The notes beneath the pieces were generated by a model, which was not told the origin of the DNA, did no database searches, and saw only the letters and a list, made by a program, of their open reading frames with translations. From assembly GCF_002494345.1 (NCBI RefSeq), contig NZ_NXNI01000001.1:1364001-1428000 (forward strand): a stretch of DNA of 64,000 nucleotides, in the 5' to 3' direction. The DNA comes from Natrinema ejinorense. Lineage in GTDB: Archaea > Halobacteriota > Halobacteria > Halobacteriales > Natrialbaceae. Shown here piece after piece: positions 16,669-26,935 of the stretch (position 1 is its first letter; every line of letters starts with the position of its first letter). Position numbers and translations under genes: made by a program.

Positions 16669-18081
16669 TCAGTCGCCGCCCCCTCGGTAGACCGGCAGCC
16701 GGAACCTGACGCCGGCGTCGCGGAGTTGCCACCTGATCTCCATGGTGAGCCACGTGAGTCCGCTCACGAGCGCGATCCCGATGGCGGCGAACTCCGATTG
16801 GCCCATCCAGACCGGCGTCGCAAAGAGAAGGCCGTTGTAGATCCGGTGGGGCAGAACGGATTCGATGAGATCGCCGAGGAATCCGAGCGGATCGATATCG
16901 AACCCGCCGCCACCGCCACCGCCGCCGGTGTCGGTGTCGGCTTCAGTCCGGGACTCGAGGCCCAGCGCCGCCGCGCTCTGCCCGCCCTCGCTTTCGGGAC
17001 CCGTCTCGAGGCGTTCGGCCTCGTAGGGCAGCGTCGAGCCGACCTCCCAGACGACGGCCCCGGATTCGTTGACCTCCATCACGCGATTGCCGTGGGTGTC
17101 GGTGATGAGCGTGTTGCCGTTGGGGAGTCGGTCGGCATCCCTGGGCCACTGGATCCGATCGTCTTCCCACTCCCAGGTGCGATTCCACTCCCCATCTTCG
17201 CGCTGGAACTCCTGGATACGTCCGTTCTCGGAGTCGGCGACGACGACGGCGGGACCGCCCTCGCTCTCGGGGATGTAATCGGGGTTGTGCTGTTCGTACT
17301 GCACGTCGTACTCGTTTTCCGCCCCGAGCGTCCAGTCCTCGAGCAGGCCCTCCTCTCGGTCGAGGAAGACGACCTGGTCCTGGTTCCGGAGACTGGCCAT
17401 GATCGTCCCCTCTAACTCGCCCTCATCGATGTATTCGACGTCGTTGACGTGGGCCCAGTCTTCCGGATAGGGGCCGCCTTCCTCGACGGGGAAGTCGCTC
17501 TGGGCGTCCCAGAGCCACTCGACGACCTCCGTCTCGGTGTTCACGACGAACACCTGATCCGCGACGATGTCGGCGACGACGACGTGGCTCTCGTTGATGC
17601 GATCCGCGTCGTGCCACTCGCCGGCGGTCTCCTTGTAATCGTAGCGCTCGTAGAGCACCTCGACCTCGCCGGTCTCGAGGTCGGCCCGTTCGATGACGTT
17701 TCGCGCACAGGGCGGATCGGAACAGGTCGGCCCCTCGGTGTGGATCGTGTCCGTCGCGGTGTACTCGACGGTCAGCGGGTCGTCTTCGACGGGGTCGACG
17801 TCGAAGTACTTCGTTCGCGTGTTGTTGTAGTAGAGCACGTCGCCATCGGGTTCGTAGGCCGTAATCGTTCCGGCACGGCCCGATTCGGTGACGACGGTAT
17901 GGTTGTCCGTTTCCGGTGCGTTCGGAACGGCTTCTTTCGACGCCGTCGAAATCCCGCCCGACGACGCGCTGACGACGACGGCGGCCGACACGAGGACGAT
18001 CGCTACGAACGCGATCCGGAGTCGGTTTCGCGACAGCACCGATCGGAACCGAGCGAGCGATGGACGCGATCCCTCGGTCAC
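16669..18081 (-). CDS. membrane-anchored arylsulfotransferase-like beta-propeller
   Basis: The protein, about 470 residues from the GTG at 18081 (VTEGSRPSLARF), has an N-terminal membrane helix (IAFVAIVLVSAAVVV). A beta-propeller follows with ASST-like repeats: EWHDADRINESHVVVADI, PEDWAHVNDVEYIDEG and WPRDADRLPNGNTLITDTHG. A Gly-rich linker near residue 395 leads to two further hydrophobic segments and a basic tail. The family includes arylsulfotransferases, but similar archaeal proteins may only bind. The start is uncertain; an in-frame TTG at 18153 would add 24 residues. Confidence 0.75.
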   Translation of the reverse strand: MTEGSRPSLARFRSVLSRNRLRIAFVAIVLVSAAVVVSASSGGISTASKEAVPNAPETDNHTVVTESGRAGTITAYEPDGDVLYYNNTRTKYFDVDPVEDDPLTVEYTATDTIHTEGPTCSDPPCARNVIERADLETGEVEVLYERYDYKETAGEWHDADRINESHVVVADIVADQVFVVNTETEVVEWLWDAQSDFPVEEGGPYPEDWAHVNDVEYIDEGELEGTIMASLRNQDQVVFLDREEGLLEDWTLGAENEYDVQYEQHNPDYIPESEGGPAVVVADSENGRIQEFQREDGEWNRTWEWEDDRIQWPRDADRLPNGNTLITDTHGNRVMEVNESGAVVWEVGSTLPYEAERLETGPESEGGQSAAALGLESRTEADTDTGGGGGGGGFDIDPLGFLGDLIESVLPHRIYNGLLFATPVWMGQSEFAAIGIALVSGLTWLTMEIRWQLRDAGVRFRLPVYRGGGD

Positions 18082-18297
18082 GATTCGATCACCCGCGAGC
18101 ACGTGAGCGCCGTTGTGCGGACCATTTGGTTCTGGTTCATCGATCGGACACAAGTATTTTTTCTAACCCGTTTCCGTCCCGAATCGACGGCGACGACGCG
18201 GTTCGGGGACCGCGTTCGGACGGCCGACTGGCAGTCAGTGGTGGCCCAGCCGCGATCCGCAGTGGGGTGTGCCGGGAAATCGGGACGGCAAACCGTC

Positions 18298-19176
18298 TCA
18301 GTCACGCTCGGCCGTTCGTCTCGTGGTGAGGACCGGCACCGGCGACGTCCGGATCACGCGCTCGCTAAAGCTGCCGAGCAGGTGACGATCGAGTCCGGTG
18401 TGACCGTGGGTTCCCATCACGACGAGGTCGATCCCCTCCGCGTCGGCGTAGGCGGTGATCTCTCGTGGTACTGAGCCGGTCGAGACCGTCGTTGTTACGG
18501 GATCAGCCCCCGCTCGTCTCGCGATCGCTTCGGCCTCGTCGAGGACCTCCTGGACGTTCTCCTCGAGTTGTTCGGAGAGCTGGGACGACCCCGAGGCGAT
18601 CGTTTCCGGCAGTTCGTCGACGATCGATAGCAGGTGGAGCGTCGCGCCGTGTCGGGTGGCGATCGACGCGGCCCGTTCCACTGCGGCCGTCGCGTGGTCG
18701 CTGCCGTCGGTCGGAACGAGCACGTCGGCGTAGGGGTAGCGCCGCGTCGCGTCGTCGGCCGCACGGACGGTCACCACGGGAACCTCGCTCCGGTTCACGA
18801 CGTAGTCGGTGACGCTTCCGAGGACGTACTCGCTGATCCCGCGTCGCCCGTGGGCCCCCATCACCACGAGATCGACTTCGTCGACGGTGGTGCGGTCCGC
18901 GATCGTTTTTCGCGGATCGCCCTGAACGACGGTCGTGGTAACGGAGACGCCACGATCCTCGGCGAGCGCGGCGGCATCCGAGAGGATCTCGTCGCCTTCC
19001 CGCTCGAGGACGTCTACGACGTCGCCACCGAGCTGCGTTAGACTCGGTTCGTTCGTGTCCGCAACGTAGAGCACGTGGACGGTCGCATCCTGATCGGCGG
19101 CGATATCCAGTGCGTGCTCGAGCGCCGCCCTCGCGGAATCGCTCCCGTCGGTGGGGACGAGCAGTCGAGTGGTCAT
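18298..19176 (-). CDS. UspA protein with two universal stress domains
   Basis: The 292-residue protein has two tandem Usp domains. Each opens with a strand and VPTDGSD (residues 7-13 and again near 155). Each ends with the ATP-binding turn: GAHGRRGISEYVLGSVT in the first, GTHGHTGLDRHLLGSFS in the second. Both match the G-x2-G-x9-G-S/T pattern, so both should bind ATP. Universal stress proteins act in the cytoplasm in stress survival. Confidence 0.9.
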   Translation of the reverse strand: MTTRLLVPTDGSDSARAALEHALDIAADQDATVHVLYVADTNEPSLTQLGGDVVDVLEREGDEILSDAAALAEDRGVSVTTTVVQGDPRKTIADRTTVDEVDLVVMGAHGRRGISEYVLGSVTDYVVNRSEVPVVTVRAADDATRRYPYADVLVPTDGSDHATAAVERAASIATRHGATLHLLSIVDELPETIASGSSQLSEQLEENVQEVLDEAEAIARRAGADPVTTTVSTGSVPREITAYADAEGIDLVVMGTHGHTGLDRHLLGSFSERVIRTSPVPVLTTRRTAERD

Positions 19177-19287
19177 GAAACGAGGTTCGACACCGACCCG
19201 CTTACATGTACTGGACGCTGCCCGTCGTGGCCGCTCAGCTGTCGCGGAACCGATCGGAGAAAAGGCAGAAGCGACGGAGCGGTATCG

Positions 19288-19587
19288 CTAGACCGATTCG
19301 ATACGGATCTCGCCGCCGGCAGTGACCGTTACCAGACAGTCGCTGTATTCGAACGTGACGGAGCCGCCCGAGCGGAGGCCGTTCGCACGCGGTTCGAACA
19401 GTCGCTCGAGCGCGTCGGCGTTGATCGAGTAATGCAGCGGCTCGATTTCGGTGACGGCTTCGTTTCGAAACGTTGCGACTGCCTCCGCTACGGCAACGCT
19501 GAGCGGTTCGTCATCGAGTCTATCGTATTGCACGGAATACTGATCCCCCATTTCGGTCGCCGGTGATCGTGAACTCATCTCTGTCAT
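19288..19587 (-). CDS. HalOD1 output-domain protein
   Basis: The 99-residue protein contains the haloarchaeal HalOD1 pattern: EPLSVAVAEAVATFRNEAV, IEPLHYSINADALERLFE and GSVTFEYSDCLVTVTAGG. HalOD1 is a stand-alone or attached output domain in haloarchaeal signalling. It lies just downstream of a Bat-type sensor regulator on the same strand, about 100 bases away, so the two may be functionally linked. Confidence 0.8.
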   Translation of the reverse strand: MTEMSSRSPATEMGDQYSVQYDRLDDEPLSVAVAEAVATFRNEAVTEIEPLHYSINADALERLFEPRANGLRSGGSVTFEYSDCLVTVTAGGEIRIESV

Positions 19588-19692
19588 ATATTGTACGTAC
19601 CCCCAGTACGTCCGTGGGAAGTCATTCCCTCGTTCACGAGTTGTCGTAAAGAGTCTGGTCGTTAACTGTATAACAGGTTTCGAAGGGAGTGG

Positions 19693-22600
19693 TTAATCAG
19701 TTAACTTCTCTCCGGTCGTCCCCTCGAACAGGGCCGCGAACAGCTTCCGCTCGGCCGATCGAACGTGTTTGTGAAACGCGGGCGGGGAAATATCCAGCGA
19801 GCCGGCGATTTCCTCGCCGTTTGCCTGCCGGGGCCACTCGAAAAATCCGCCGTGGTAGGCCGTTTGGACGACCTCTCGCTGCCGATCCGTAAACGTCTCG
19901 AGCAAGGTGTTCCGCGCGGGGCCGTCGAGCGTCTCGGGATCGTTCGTGCGTTGCTCGCGCCTGGCGACCATCGAGACTGACGGGCCACTTCGGGTGATAT
20001 TGGCCAATACGTCGCGGACCTCGACGGCGTCCGGGACGTCGACGATCGCGCGACCACCGGACTCGTCGGCGACGAACTCCCGTAACCGCGCGCCGTGTGA
20101 ATCGGCGATCGATCCGAGAAACGGATCGGTGAGCTGTATCTGGAGCAACGTATCGTCCTCGTGTTCGGCGATCGTCGACACGCCACTGATCCCCTCGAGT
20201 GTGGTCTCGTCGATGGCGGCCACCGATCCGTCGGCGGCTCCCGCGACAGCGGCGAAGACGAGCTGCGAGCCGTTGGCGCGGACCGTCGAACCCTCGTAGG
20301 TGACGGCTCTCTCGAGCGCGGCCGCGAGCTGACAGAGGGTCGCATCGGCCGCGACCTCGAGTTCGACCTCGGTGTAATTGTCGCCGACCAGCGCGTTCTT
20401 TCGCTTGACGGCGTCGATCGCGTACGCGATCGTTTCGCCGAGTTCGCGCAGCATCGACCGAAGCGTCTCGTCGAACCCATCCCGCTTCTCACCGTAGATC
20501 GACAGGACTCCATAGAGGAACCCATCGTACACGAGGGGCACCGCGAAGACGGACTGGAAATTTCGCGACAGGGCATCGCCCCGCCAGTCCCCGTCGTGAA
20601 CCGACTCCGCGACGTTCTCGACGTAAACCGGTGTTCGGGTGCGAGCAGCCCGCCCCGCCGGTTCGGCGGCCGAATTATCGACCGTCGTCACCGTCACGGC
20701 ATCGAGATACCCGCGCTCGAAACCGGCGTGAGAGCGTGACTGGAGCCGATTGCCACTGGGGTCCGGCTCGCCGATCCAGGCCAGCGAGCACGCCTCGAGT
20801 TCGGCGAGGCGCTCGGGGATTCCGCGTTCGATCTCGGCGCGGGACTCGGCCAGCAAGAGGAGCTGTTCGAGATCCTGGCGCACCTCGTTGGCGTCGTTGA
20901 GCCGCTCGAGATGTTGATTTTGCTGTTTGAGCTCCTGCTCGCGGTCGTGGAGTCGGCGCGTCCGGCCGATCCGATCGAGTGCGGCTTCGGCCGCCGTCGC
21001 GAACAACTGGGCGAGTTCGACGGTTTCGTCGTCGTACTCGCCGACCGTCGTCGAGAGCGCGACGAGAACACCGTGTTCACCCAGCGGGACGTAGAGGCCA
21101 CTGCGGGCGGCGGTCCCCTCGTCGTAGACCCGACTGTCGGATCTCACGTCGTCGTAGACGACGGCGTCGCCGGTCACGAACGACTCCCAGGTGATACTGT
21201 CGTTTGGCTGGAGCCGCGGCGGCGGACCGAGGGCCGATTCGAGGGCCGACGCGGCCGCCGCCGGCTCGAGCTCGTTGTTCTGCTCGTCGAACCGATAGAC
21301 GACGCTGTCGAGTTCGAGGACGTGGGTTGCGACGTTGACGATGTACTCGCAGGCCTCGTCTTTCGATTCGACGGTCAGCAGGTGACTGGTCGCCTCGTGC
21401 AACGCATTGAGCGCCTCCTGATACTGCACCCGTTCGGTCACGTCGTTCGCGATGCCGATCACGCGATCGACGGTGTCGCCATCGTCGGCAGTTATCGGCC
21501 GATACCACGTCTCTAACACGCGATCGGAGATCTGTCTGCGTGAGTGAACGGCCTCCCCTTCGAGGGCCGTCCTCGCGTCGGCACACGCCTCGTGGTAGTC
21601 CTCCAGCACGTCGAAAAACGACTTGCCGACGACGTCTTCGGAGTCGAAGCCGAGGTTTTCGAGTCCCCGTCCCTCCGAGAGCGTGAGCGTCCCGTTCTCG
21701 TCGAGAACGAACAGGATGACGGGGACGTTCTCGACCAGCGTCTGTAACCGCTCGGTCCGCTTGGTCAAGTCCTGTTCCCGCTCGACGCGCTCGGTGACGT
21801 CCCGCCAGTAGACCGAGAGTCCCGAAGGGGAGGGATAGATCCGTGCTTCGACCCAGCCGCCGTAGGGGTCGAAGTAGGTTTCGACCGTCCGGGGCTCCTG
21901 GTCGTCCATCGCCGCGATGGCTGCCGACTCGAACGCCGAGCCCTCCATTTCCGGGAACACATCGAGAACCTTCCGACCGAGCAACTCCGAGCCGTCGATA
22001 TCGAGCAACTCGAGCGTCCGATCGTTGACGTACGTAAATCGCCTGTCGGCGTCGAGGGCGTAGAAGGCGTCGGTAACACGTTCGAAGGACTTGCCGAGTT
22101 CCTGTTCGATTCGGTGATACGTCGTGATGTCCCGAATCGAGGCGACGATCCCGTCGACGGTGCCGTCGCCGAGTCGATTCGTGAGGACGGCCTTGTGAAC
22201 GTACCAGGTGTCGTCCGCGTGCCGGCACGTGTATTCGACGGTCCGCGTCGAGCCGCGCTTGGCCTCACAAACGGCCTCGAACGTGTCGGCCACCGTCTGC
22301 ATGTCGTCGGGGTGGACGTAATCGAGCATGTGTGCGCCGCGCATTCTGGCCGAATCGAACCCGCCGACGCGTTCGACCGCCGGACTGACGTACGTGACCT
22401 CACCCGCCTCGTCGAGGATGACCAACAGGTCCGAGGACTGTTCGATCAATGCCTGGTACCAGTCCACGCGACTGTCGGTCTCCCGTCGCATCGAGTCGAA
22501 CTCGAGGGCCCGCCGAAGCCGATGCGCCACCAGCGGCGGCTCCTGAATCGTGCTCGTGGCGATCACGTCGGTGGCACCGTCCGCTCGGAGTTTCGCGACC

Positions 22601-22860
22601 GATTCGTTGGCGGCCGGATCGACGGCGTACACGATCGGACACGTCCCGTCGAGCGCGGCCAGAACGTCCCGGTCGTCGGTCAAGACACAGTCGGCCGTGT
22701 CGATCCGCTCGTCCGTGAGTTCGGTCGCCGTCGACACGGACTCCGTGACGGTGACCGACTCGTCTGCCAGCCCCGCCGTGACCGTCCGGAGCCAGTCGGA
22801 CGTGCCGACTACAAGGGTGCGAACCGGAGTCGTCTCGACGCCCTCGAGACCGCGAGCCAT
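19693..22860 (-). CDS. Bat-type sensor regulator (PAS-GAF-HTH_10)
   Basis: The 1055-residue protein has, in order, a receiver-like N-terminus (residues 12-120, TDDRDVLAALDG), three PAS domains (about 130-245, 255-370, 380-495), a GAF domain (about 505-635), a Bat-type GAF region (about 650-800), a Bat linker, and a C-terminal HTH_10 helix-turn-helix (TFTDRQREVVQTAYHGGFFE, then LDISPPAFHKHVRSAERKL). This is the architecture of the bacterio-opsin activator family: one-component regulators that sense redox, light or oxygen and act directly on promoters. The ligand cannot be told from the sequence. Confidence 0.9.
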   Translation of the reverse strand: MARGLEGVETTPVRTLVVGTSDWLRTVTAGLADESVTVTESVSTATELTDERIDTADCVLTDDRDVLAALDGTCPIVYAVDPAANESVAKLRADGATDVIATSTIQEPPLVAHRLRRALEFDSMRRETDSRVDWYQALIEQSSDLLVILDEAGEVTYVSPAVERVGGFDSARMRGAHMLDYVHPDDMQTVADTFEAVCEAKRGSTRTVEYTCRHADDTWYVHKAVLTNRLGDGTVDGIVASIRDITTYHRIEQELGKSFERVTDAFYALDADRRFTYVNDRTLELLDIDGSELLGRKVLDVFPEMEGSAFESAAIAAMDDQEPRTVETYFDPYGGWVEARIYPSPSGLSVYWRDVTERVEREQDLTKRTERLQTLVENVPVILFVLDENGTLTLSEGRGLENLGFDSEDVVGKSFFDVLEDYHEACADARTALEGEAVHSRRQISDRVLETWYRPITADDGDTVDRVIGIANDVTERVQYQEALNALHEATSHLLTVESKDEACEYIVNVATHVLELDSVVYRFDEQNNELEPAAAASALESALGPPPRLQPNDSITWESFVTGDAVVYDDVRSDSRVYDEGTAARSGLYVPLGEHGVLVALSTTVGEYDDETVELAQLFATAAEAALDRIGRTRRLHDREQELKQQNQHLERLNDANEVRQDLEQLLLLAESRAEIERGIPERLAELEACSLAWIGEPDPSGNRLQSRSHAGFERGYLDAVTVTTVDNSAAEPAGRAARTRTPVYVENVAESVHDGDWRGDALSRNFQSVFAVPLVYDGFLYGVLSIYGEKRDGFDETLRSMLRELGETIAYAIDAVKRKNALVGDNYTEVELEVAADATLCQLAAALERAVTYEGSTVRANGSQLVFAAVAGAADGSVAAIDETTLEGISGVSTIAEHEDDTLLQIQLTDPFLGSIADSHGARLREFVADESGGRAIVDVPDAVEVRDVLANITRSGPSVSMVARREQRTNDPETLDGPARNTLLETFTDRQREVVQTAYHGGFFEWPRQANGEEIAGSLDISPPAFHKHVRSAERKLFAALFEGTTGEKLTD

Positions 22861-22932
22861 ACCGCTTCGTCGGCCGGGACGAATAAAAAGTTCGCGTCGA
22901 TCTCCGCTTCAGGGAACGGGTCCAATCCGATA

Positions 22933-24606
22933 CTAATAGCCGATCACGAGCCCGTCCTTGCGCGGCTCGGTCGCCCCGGCGAGGGTCGCTCCCCGTCGCC
23001 GAACGAGCTGTGCGCCGCCGAACATGACCGGGGGAAGGACCCGAACGTCGTGTCCCGTCCGTGCGAGTTCGGCCGTGTTCGGCAGTCGTTCTTCGACGCC
23101 GAGCGTTCCTTCCTCGCGGTATCGCCAGCGCGGTGCGTCGAGTGCGGCCTGTGGCGACAGCCCGTAGTCGACGACGTTCGAGAGCACCTGGACGTGACCC
23201 TGGGGCTGCATGTAGCCGCCCATGACGCCAAACGCCATCCAGTCGTCGTCGCCCAGCTTCGCGATCGCGGGGACGAGCGTGTGAAACGGGCGTTTTCCCG
23301 GCTCGAGGCTGTTTGGATGGTCTGGGTCGAGCGAGAACGACGCCCCGCGGTTCTGGAGCGCGATGCCGGTGTCGCCGGCGACCAGGCCGCTCCCGAAGCC
23401 GGCAAAGCGGGAGTTGATGTACGAGACGAGGTTGCCCTCGTCGTCGCCGACGGTCAAGAGCACGGTGTCCGAATCCTCGGCGGCCGCGTTCGGCACCCCG
23501 ATCGCGGGATCCCGTATTGGCTCCGGCCCGATCGCCCGCGCCCGCTCTCGAGCGTAGGCTTTCGAGGCGAGGGGCGGGACCGACTCGAAGGTCGGGTCCG
23601 CGACGTAGCGGTGGCCATCGACGAACGCGAGTTTCGTCGCTTCGGCGAAGGCGTGGACCCGGTCCGGCGAGTCGTAGTCGTGTTCCCCCGCGCCGATCGC
23701 CTCGGCGATGTTCAGCGCCTCGAGGGCGATCAGTCCCTGGTTGTTCGGCGGGAGTTCGTAGACCGTCGCGCCGTTGTAGCTCGTACTCACGGGGTCGACG
23801 AACTCGGGTTCGAACGCCGCGAGATCGTCTTTCGCCATGAAGCCGCCGGCCGCCCGAATCTCCGCGACGATCTCGTCGGCGATCGCTCCCTCGTAGACGA
23901 CGTCGGCCCCGCTGTCGGCGATTGTTTGTAACGATTCGCCGAGGTTCGGCAGTCGAACCGTCTGCCCCGGTTCCGGGCTCTCGCCGTCGAAGAGGTACGC
24001 CTCGCGGGCGTGATCGTCCACGAACAGCTCCTCGGCGCTCGACCAGTGGTGGGCGATCACCGGCGAGACGGGATACCCCTCGGTCGCGTATTCGATCGCG
24101 GGCTCGAGAACCGTCGCCAGCGATTTCCGCCCCAGTCGCTCGACCGTCGCCTCCCATCCCCGAGCGGTACCGGGGACCGTCACCGCGTGGGGCCCGAGGA
24201 AGGGCATCCCGAGGTCGTCCCCGCTCGCGTCGCCGTCGACGGCGTAGCCACGGGACGCGGGGTAATAGCGCTCGGGATCGTCGTCGGCCTCGAGAGCGCT
24301 CCTGACGGCGTCGATCGTCGCGTCGGCCGGGGCACCGCCACAGGAACGCATCGCACCGACCTCGCCGTCGGCGGTCCGATAGAGTGCGAAGACATCGCCC
24401 CCCAGCCCCGTCGAGGTGGGCTCGACGACGTTCAACGCGGCTGCGGTCGCGACCGCGGCGTCGAAGGCGTTACCACCGTCCCTGAGGATCGAGACGCCGG
24501 CCTGCGCCGCGAGCGGTTGGCTCGTCGCGACCATCCCGCGAGCGGCGTAGACGGTCGAGCGCCGCGAATCGAACCGATCCAGGTCCACGGAGTCGTCCAT
24601 ACCCAT
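22933..24606 (-). CDS. gamma-glutamyltransferase
   Basis: The 557-residue protein starts at MGMDDSVDLDRFDSRRSTVY and follows the Ntn-hydrolase GGT plan: GMVATSQPLAAQAGVSILRD, NVVEPTSTGLGGDVFALY, and the maturation and nucleophile region around DSDTVLLTVGDDEGN. The small-subunit motif GKRPFHTLVPAI and GGYMQPQGHVQVLSN follow. It would cleave gamma-glutamyl bonds; haloarchaea use gamma-glutamylcysteine as thiol, so that could be a substrate. No signal peptide is visible. The early reading from 24798 adds low-quality basic residues, so the ATG at 24606 is preferred. Confidence 0.85.
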   Translation of the reverse strand: MGMDDSVDLDRFDSRRSTVYAARGMVATSQPLAAQAGVSILRDGGNAFDAAVATAAALNVVEPTSTGLGGDVFALYRTADGEVGAMRSCGGAPADATIDAVRSALEADDDPERYYPASRGYAVDGDASGDDLGMPFLGPHAVTVPGTARGWEATVERLGRKSLATVLEPAIEYATEGYPVSPVIAHHWSSAEELFVDDHAREAYLFDGESPEPGQTVRLPNLGESLQTIADSGADVVYEGAIADEIVAEIRAAGGFMAKDDLAAFEPEFVDPVSTSYNGATVYELPPNNQGLIALEALNIAEAIGAGEHDYDSPDRVHAFAEATKLAFVDGHRYVADPTFESVPPLASKAYARERARAIGPEPIRDPAIGVPNAAAEDSDTVLLTVGDDEGNLVSYINSRFAGFGSGLVAGDTGIALQNRGASFSLDPDHPNSLEPGKRPFHTLVPAIAKLGDDDWMAFGVMGGYMQPQGHVQVLSNVVDYGLSPQAALDAPRWRYREEGTLGVEERLPNTAELARTGHDVRVLPPVMFGGAQLVRRRGATLAGATEPRKDGLVIGY

Positions 24607-24736
24607 AGCGAAACGCCAACACTCAAAATAGTAGCCCCGCCACACGTCGATCGTCGGGACGACCCGGACACCCACGGCGTCGGTTATGGAACGCCGGGAT
24701 GGGCGACCGTCTCCACCCTCGCGCCCTCGTACGGAC

Positions 24737-25789
24737 TTACTCGAGGACGAGGGGCGCGTGCTCGAGCCGATAGCCGTCGTCGGCCTCGTGGACCGCACTC
24801 ACTTCGCGCAGCCGAATCTCGCGCTCCATCTTCGTGACGACCGGCGTCTCGTAGTAGTCCGCGTCGTACTCGAATCCCTTGCCATCCTCGCGGCGGCGGT
24901 CGACGAACTCGCGGTGGCGCTCGAGACGCGCCCGGCCGATCGATCGCGACAGTGCCGGCACCGCCTCGACGCCCTCATCGAACACCTCGAGAAAGGCGTC
25001 CTCGAGTTCGTAGCCGACCGAATCCCGACCCGCACACATCGCCGCGAGCGTGGTCGTCCCGGTCCCCCAGAACGGATCGAGGACGGTGTCGCCGTAGGCC
25101 GAATACATGCACAGCAGGCGGTAGGGGATCTCGAGGGGATACGCGGCGGACCGCTCCCGGAGGTCGTCGTCCGTCGCGTCGATCGCCTGTAGATCGCCCC
25201 TGACGTCGGTCCAGACGTCGGTAAACCAGCGGTTGCGCTCCTCCCAGAAGTAGGCGGCCTCGTAGCGCCGGTCGGCTCCCGGTTCGAACGAGCGGCTCTC
25301 TCCGCCCTTCCGAAACACCAGGATGTACTCGTGTTCCAGGGTGACGTAGGCGTTAGGCGGGATCATCCCGCTGCCCATGAACTTGGCCGCGCTGTTGGCC
25401 GGCTTTCGCCAGAGGATATCCGGGAGCGGGTCGAAACCGCGCCGCTCGAAGGCCTCGAGCACGCGGGCGTGGTTCGGATAGACCCGGAAGCTCCCGTCGA
25501 CCGACCGGGTCGCATCGCCCACGTTGATACACGCGATCCCCCCGTCGACCAGCACCCGCTCGAGTTCGTCCCAGACGCGGTCGAGCTGGGCGTGCATCGC
25601 CTCGAACGCCTCGCGTCCGTCGCCGGCCGCCAGCGCCTCGCCGACCGCCGGATCGAGCTCCGTGAAGAGATCGTCCCACATCTCGATCATCGGATACGGC
25701 GGGGACGTGACGACGAGCTCGACGGAGTCGTCGGTCACCTGCGACAGGTCACGGGAGTCACCGACGAAAACGCGGTGGGTCGTCTCCAT
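24737..25789 (-). CDS. zim: orphan DNA methyltransferase, probably CTAG N4-cytosine (Zim-like)
   Basis: The 350-residue protein is a beta-class DNA methylase. The catalytic motif IV is TSPPYP at residues 28-33, and the SAM-binding motif I comes late, in VLDPFWGTGTTTLAAM. SPPY-type motifs occur in N4-cytosine and N6-adenine methylases. No restriction enzyme gene lies beside it. Haloarchaea share an orphan CTAG methylase (Zim in Haloferax), and the opening METTHRVFVGDSRDLS followed by TSPPYPMIEMWDDLF fits my memory of that family. The symbol is by resemblance, not by a search. Confidence 0.75.
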   Translation of the reverse strand: METTHRVFVGDSRDLSQVTDDSVELVVTSPPYPMIEMWDDLFTELDPAVGEALAAGDGREAFEAMHAQLDRVWDELERVLVDGGIACINVGDATRSVDGSFRVYPNHARVLEAFERRGFDPLPDILWRKPANSAAKFMGSGMIPPNAYVTLEHEYILVFRKGGESRSFEPGADRRYEAAYFWEERNRWFTDVWTDVRGDLQAIDATDDDLRERSAAYPLEIPYRLLCMYSAYGDTVLDPFWGTGTTTLAAMCAGRDSVGYELEDAFLEVFDEGVEAVPALSRSIGRARLERHREFVDRRREDGKGFEYDADYYETPVVTKMEREIRLREVSAVHEADDGYRLEHAPLVLE

Positions 25790-25969
25790 TACGTTACCCT
25801 GTCGGCGTCACCCCCTTAGCCTATTGTGGTTCGCTCGCTTCTCGGGTCGCGTTCCGTTCCTGTCATACGGCCGTCTCAGGCCCTCGAAGGACTCGAGTGG
25901 ACGGAAACGGCCGGGAAAAACGGGTCACGGAACCGATCGGGGACGCGAGACCACTCCGCCGCCGTCCGC

Positions 25970-26500
25970 TTACTCCTCGTCGATCTCCTCGTCCGTCTCG
26001 TCCGCCGCCGCTGTTTCGTCCGTCTCCTCCTCTTCGGTTTCGCCGCCCGTCGCCGGTTCGAACTCCTCGATCGGTTCCCACTCCTCTTCGGCGTCGGAGG
26101 AGAGACGACGGCGGAGAACCACCGCCCCCGCGACCGCGCCCAGTACGAGGAGGAGCCGCGGTAGTCGCCGCGAACCCGAGTCGCTCTCCTCGGTGTCGAT
26201 GGTCTCGGCCATCTCCTCACCGCCCTCCTCGGCCGTCTCCATCACGTCCTCGATGAGGTCCGGCTCCTCGAGGGTCGACTCCTCGAGTTCGGGCGACTGT
26301 CGGCCCGCCAGGAACCCGACGGCCGCGCCGAGACCGAACAGCACCCCTGCGAGCGGAAGCCGGCCACCGGATCCTCCCCCCTCCGATTCCTCGACCGCCT
26401 CGAGGATCGATTCGCGCATCGGGGAATCCATTCCTTTACTGATCGCTTCTTTGACGATGAGTTCGGACAGCGTTTCGTCTTGTTGTTCCATCTCCGGCAT
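25970..26500 (-). CDS. acidic haloarchaeal membrane protein
   Basis: The 176-residue protein has two hydrophobic segments, LPLAGVLFGLGAAVGFLAG near residue 50 and LLLVLGAVAGAVVLRRR near 115, between very acidic regions. The C-terminal 40 residues are almost all Glu, Asp and Thr. The N-terminal 40 residues (LSELIVKEAISKGMDSPM) resemble a small helical domain seen in haloarchaeal proteins of this type. No function is recognised. Confidence 0.6.
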   Translation of the reverse strand: MPEMEQQDETLSELIVKEAISKGMDSPMRESILEAVEESEGGGSGGRLPLAGVLFGLGAAVGFLAGRQSPELEESTLEEPDLIEDVMETAEEGGEEMAETIDTEESDSGSRRLPRLLLVLGAVAGAVVLRRRLSSDAEEEWEPIEEFEPATGGETEEEETDETAAADETDEEIDEE

Positions 26501-26935
26501 AATCCGCTACAACCACACCACCGTACATAGTTCTGTCCACCGTTTCCACAGTGGGCTACACTCGTCGTTCCCGACGAAGTGATCATTCAACCGGTCCGAC
26601 AGTATAATCAGTCATTACGGACGGTCCCACGAGCCGACACCGATCGAACGAGTCGATTACGAACGGGCGAGACCGGACTCGAGACGGCACCTCACTGTCC
26701 TTCCCCCGAAATACCGTCCCTCTCCCGTCCGATCGACGTCCGCCGAGGGCCAGTTGCGCTCCGCGAGACGGAGATCGTACTCTCGGTTTCGGTTCCGACG
26801 GGATTCGTCGCTCCGGCCATCGATCACACCGGTAACGTGGTAGTACCCTGGCCGATCGCAGACGGCCGGCGTGCTCCGAGCCAGCCGACGAAAGGCTCCC
26901 ATAACGAAAGGGACTCCCCAGAATGGGGTCATGAT

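Noticed and set aside
22400-24157. 585-residue minus-strand frame across the gamma-glutamyltransferase and Bat genes
   Set aside because: It spans two well-supported genes in another frame and is dominated by Arg, Gly and Pro.
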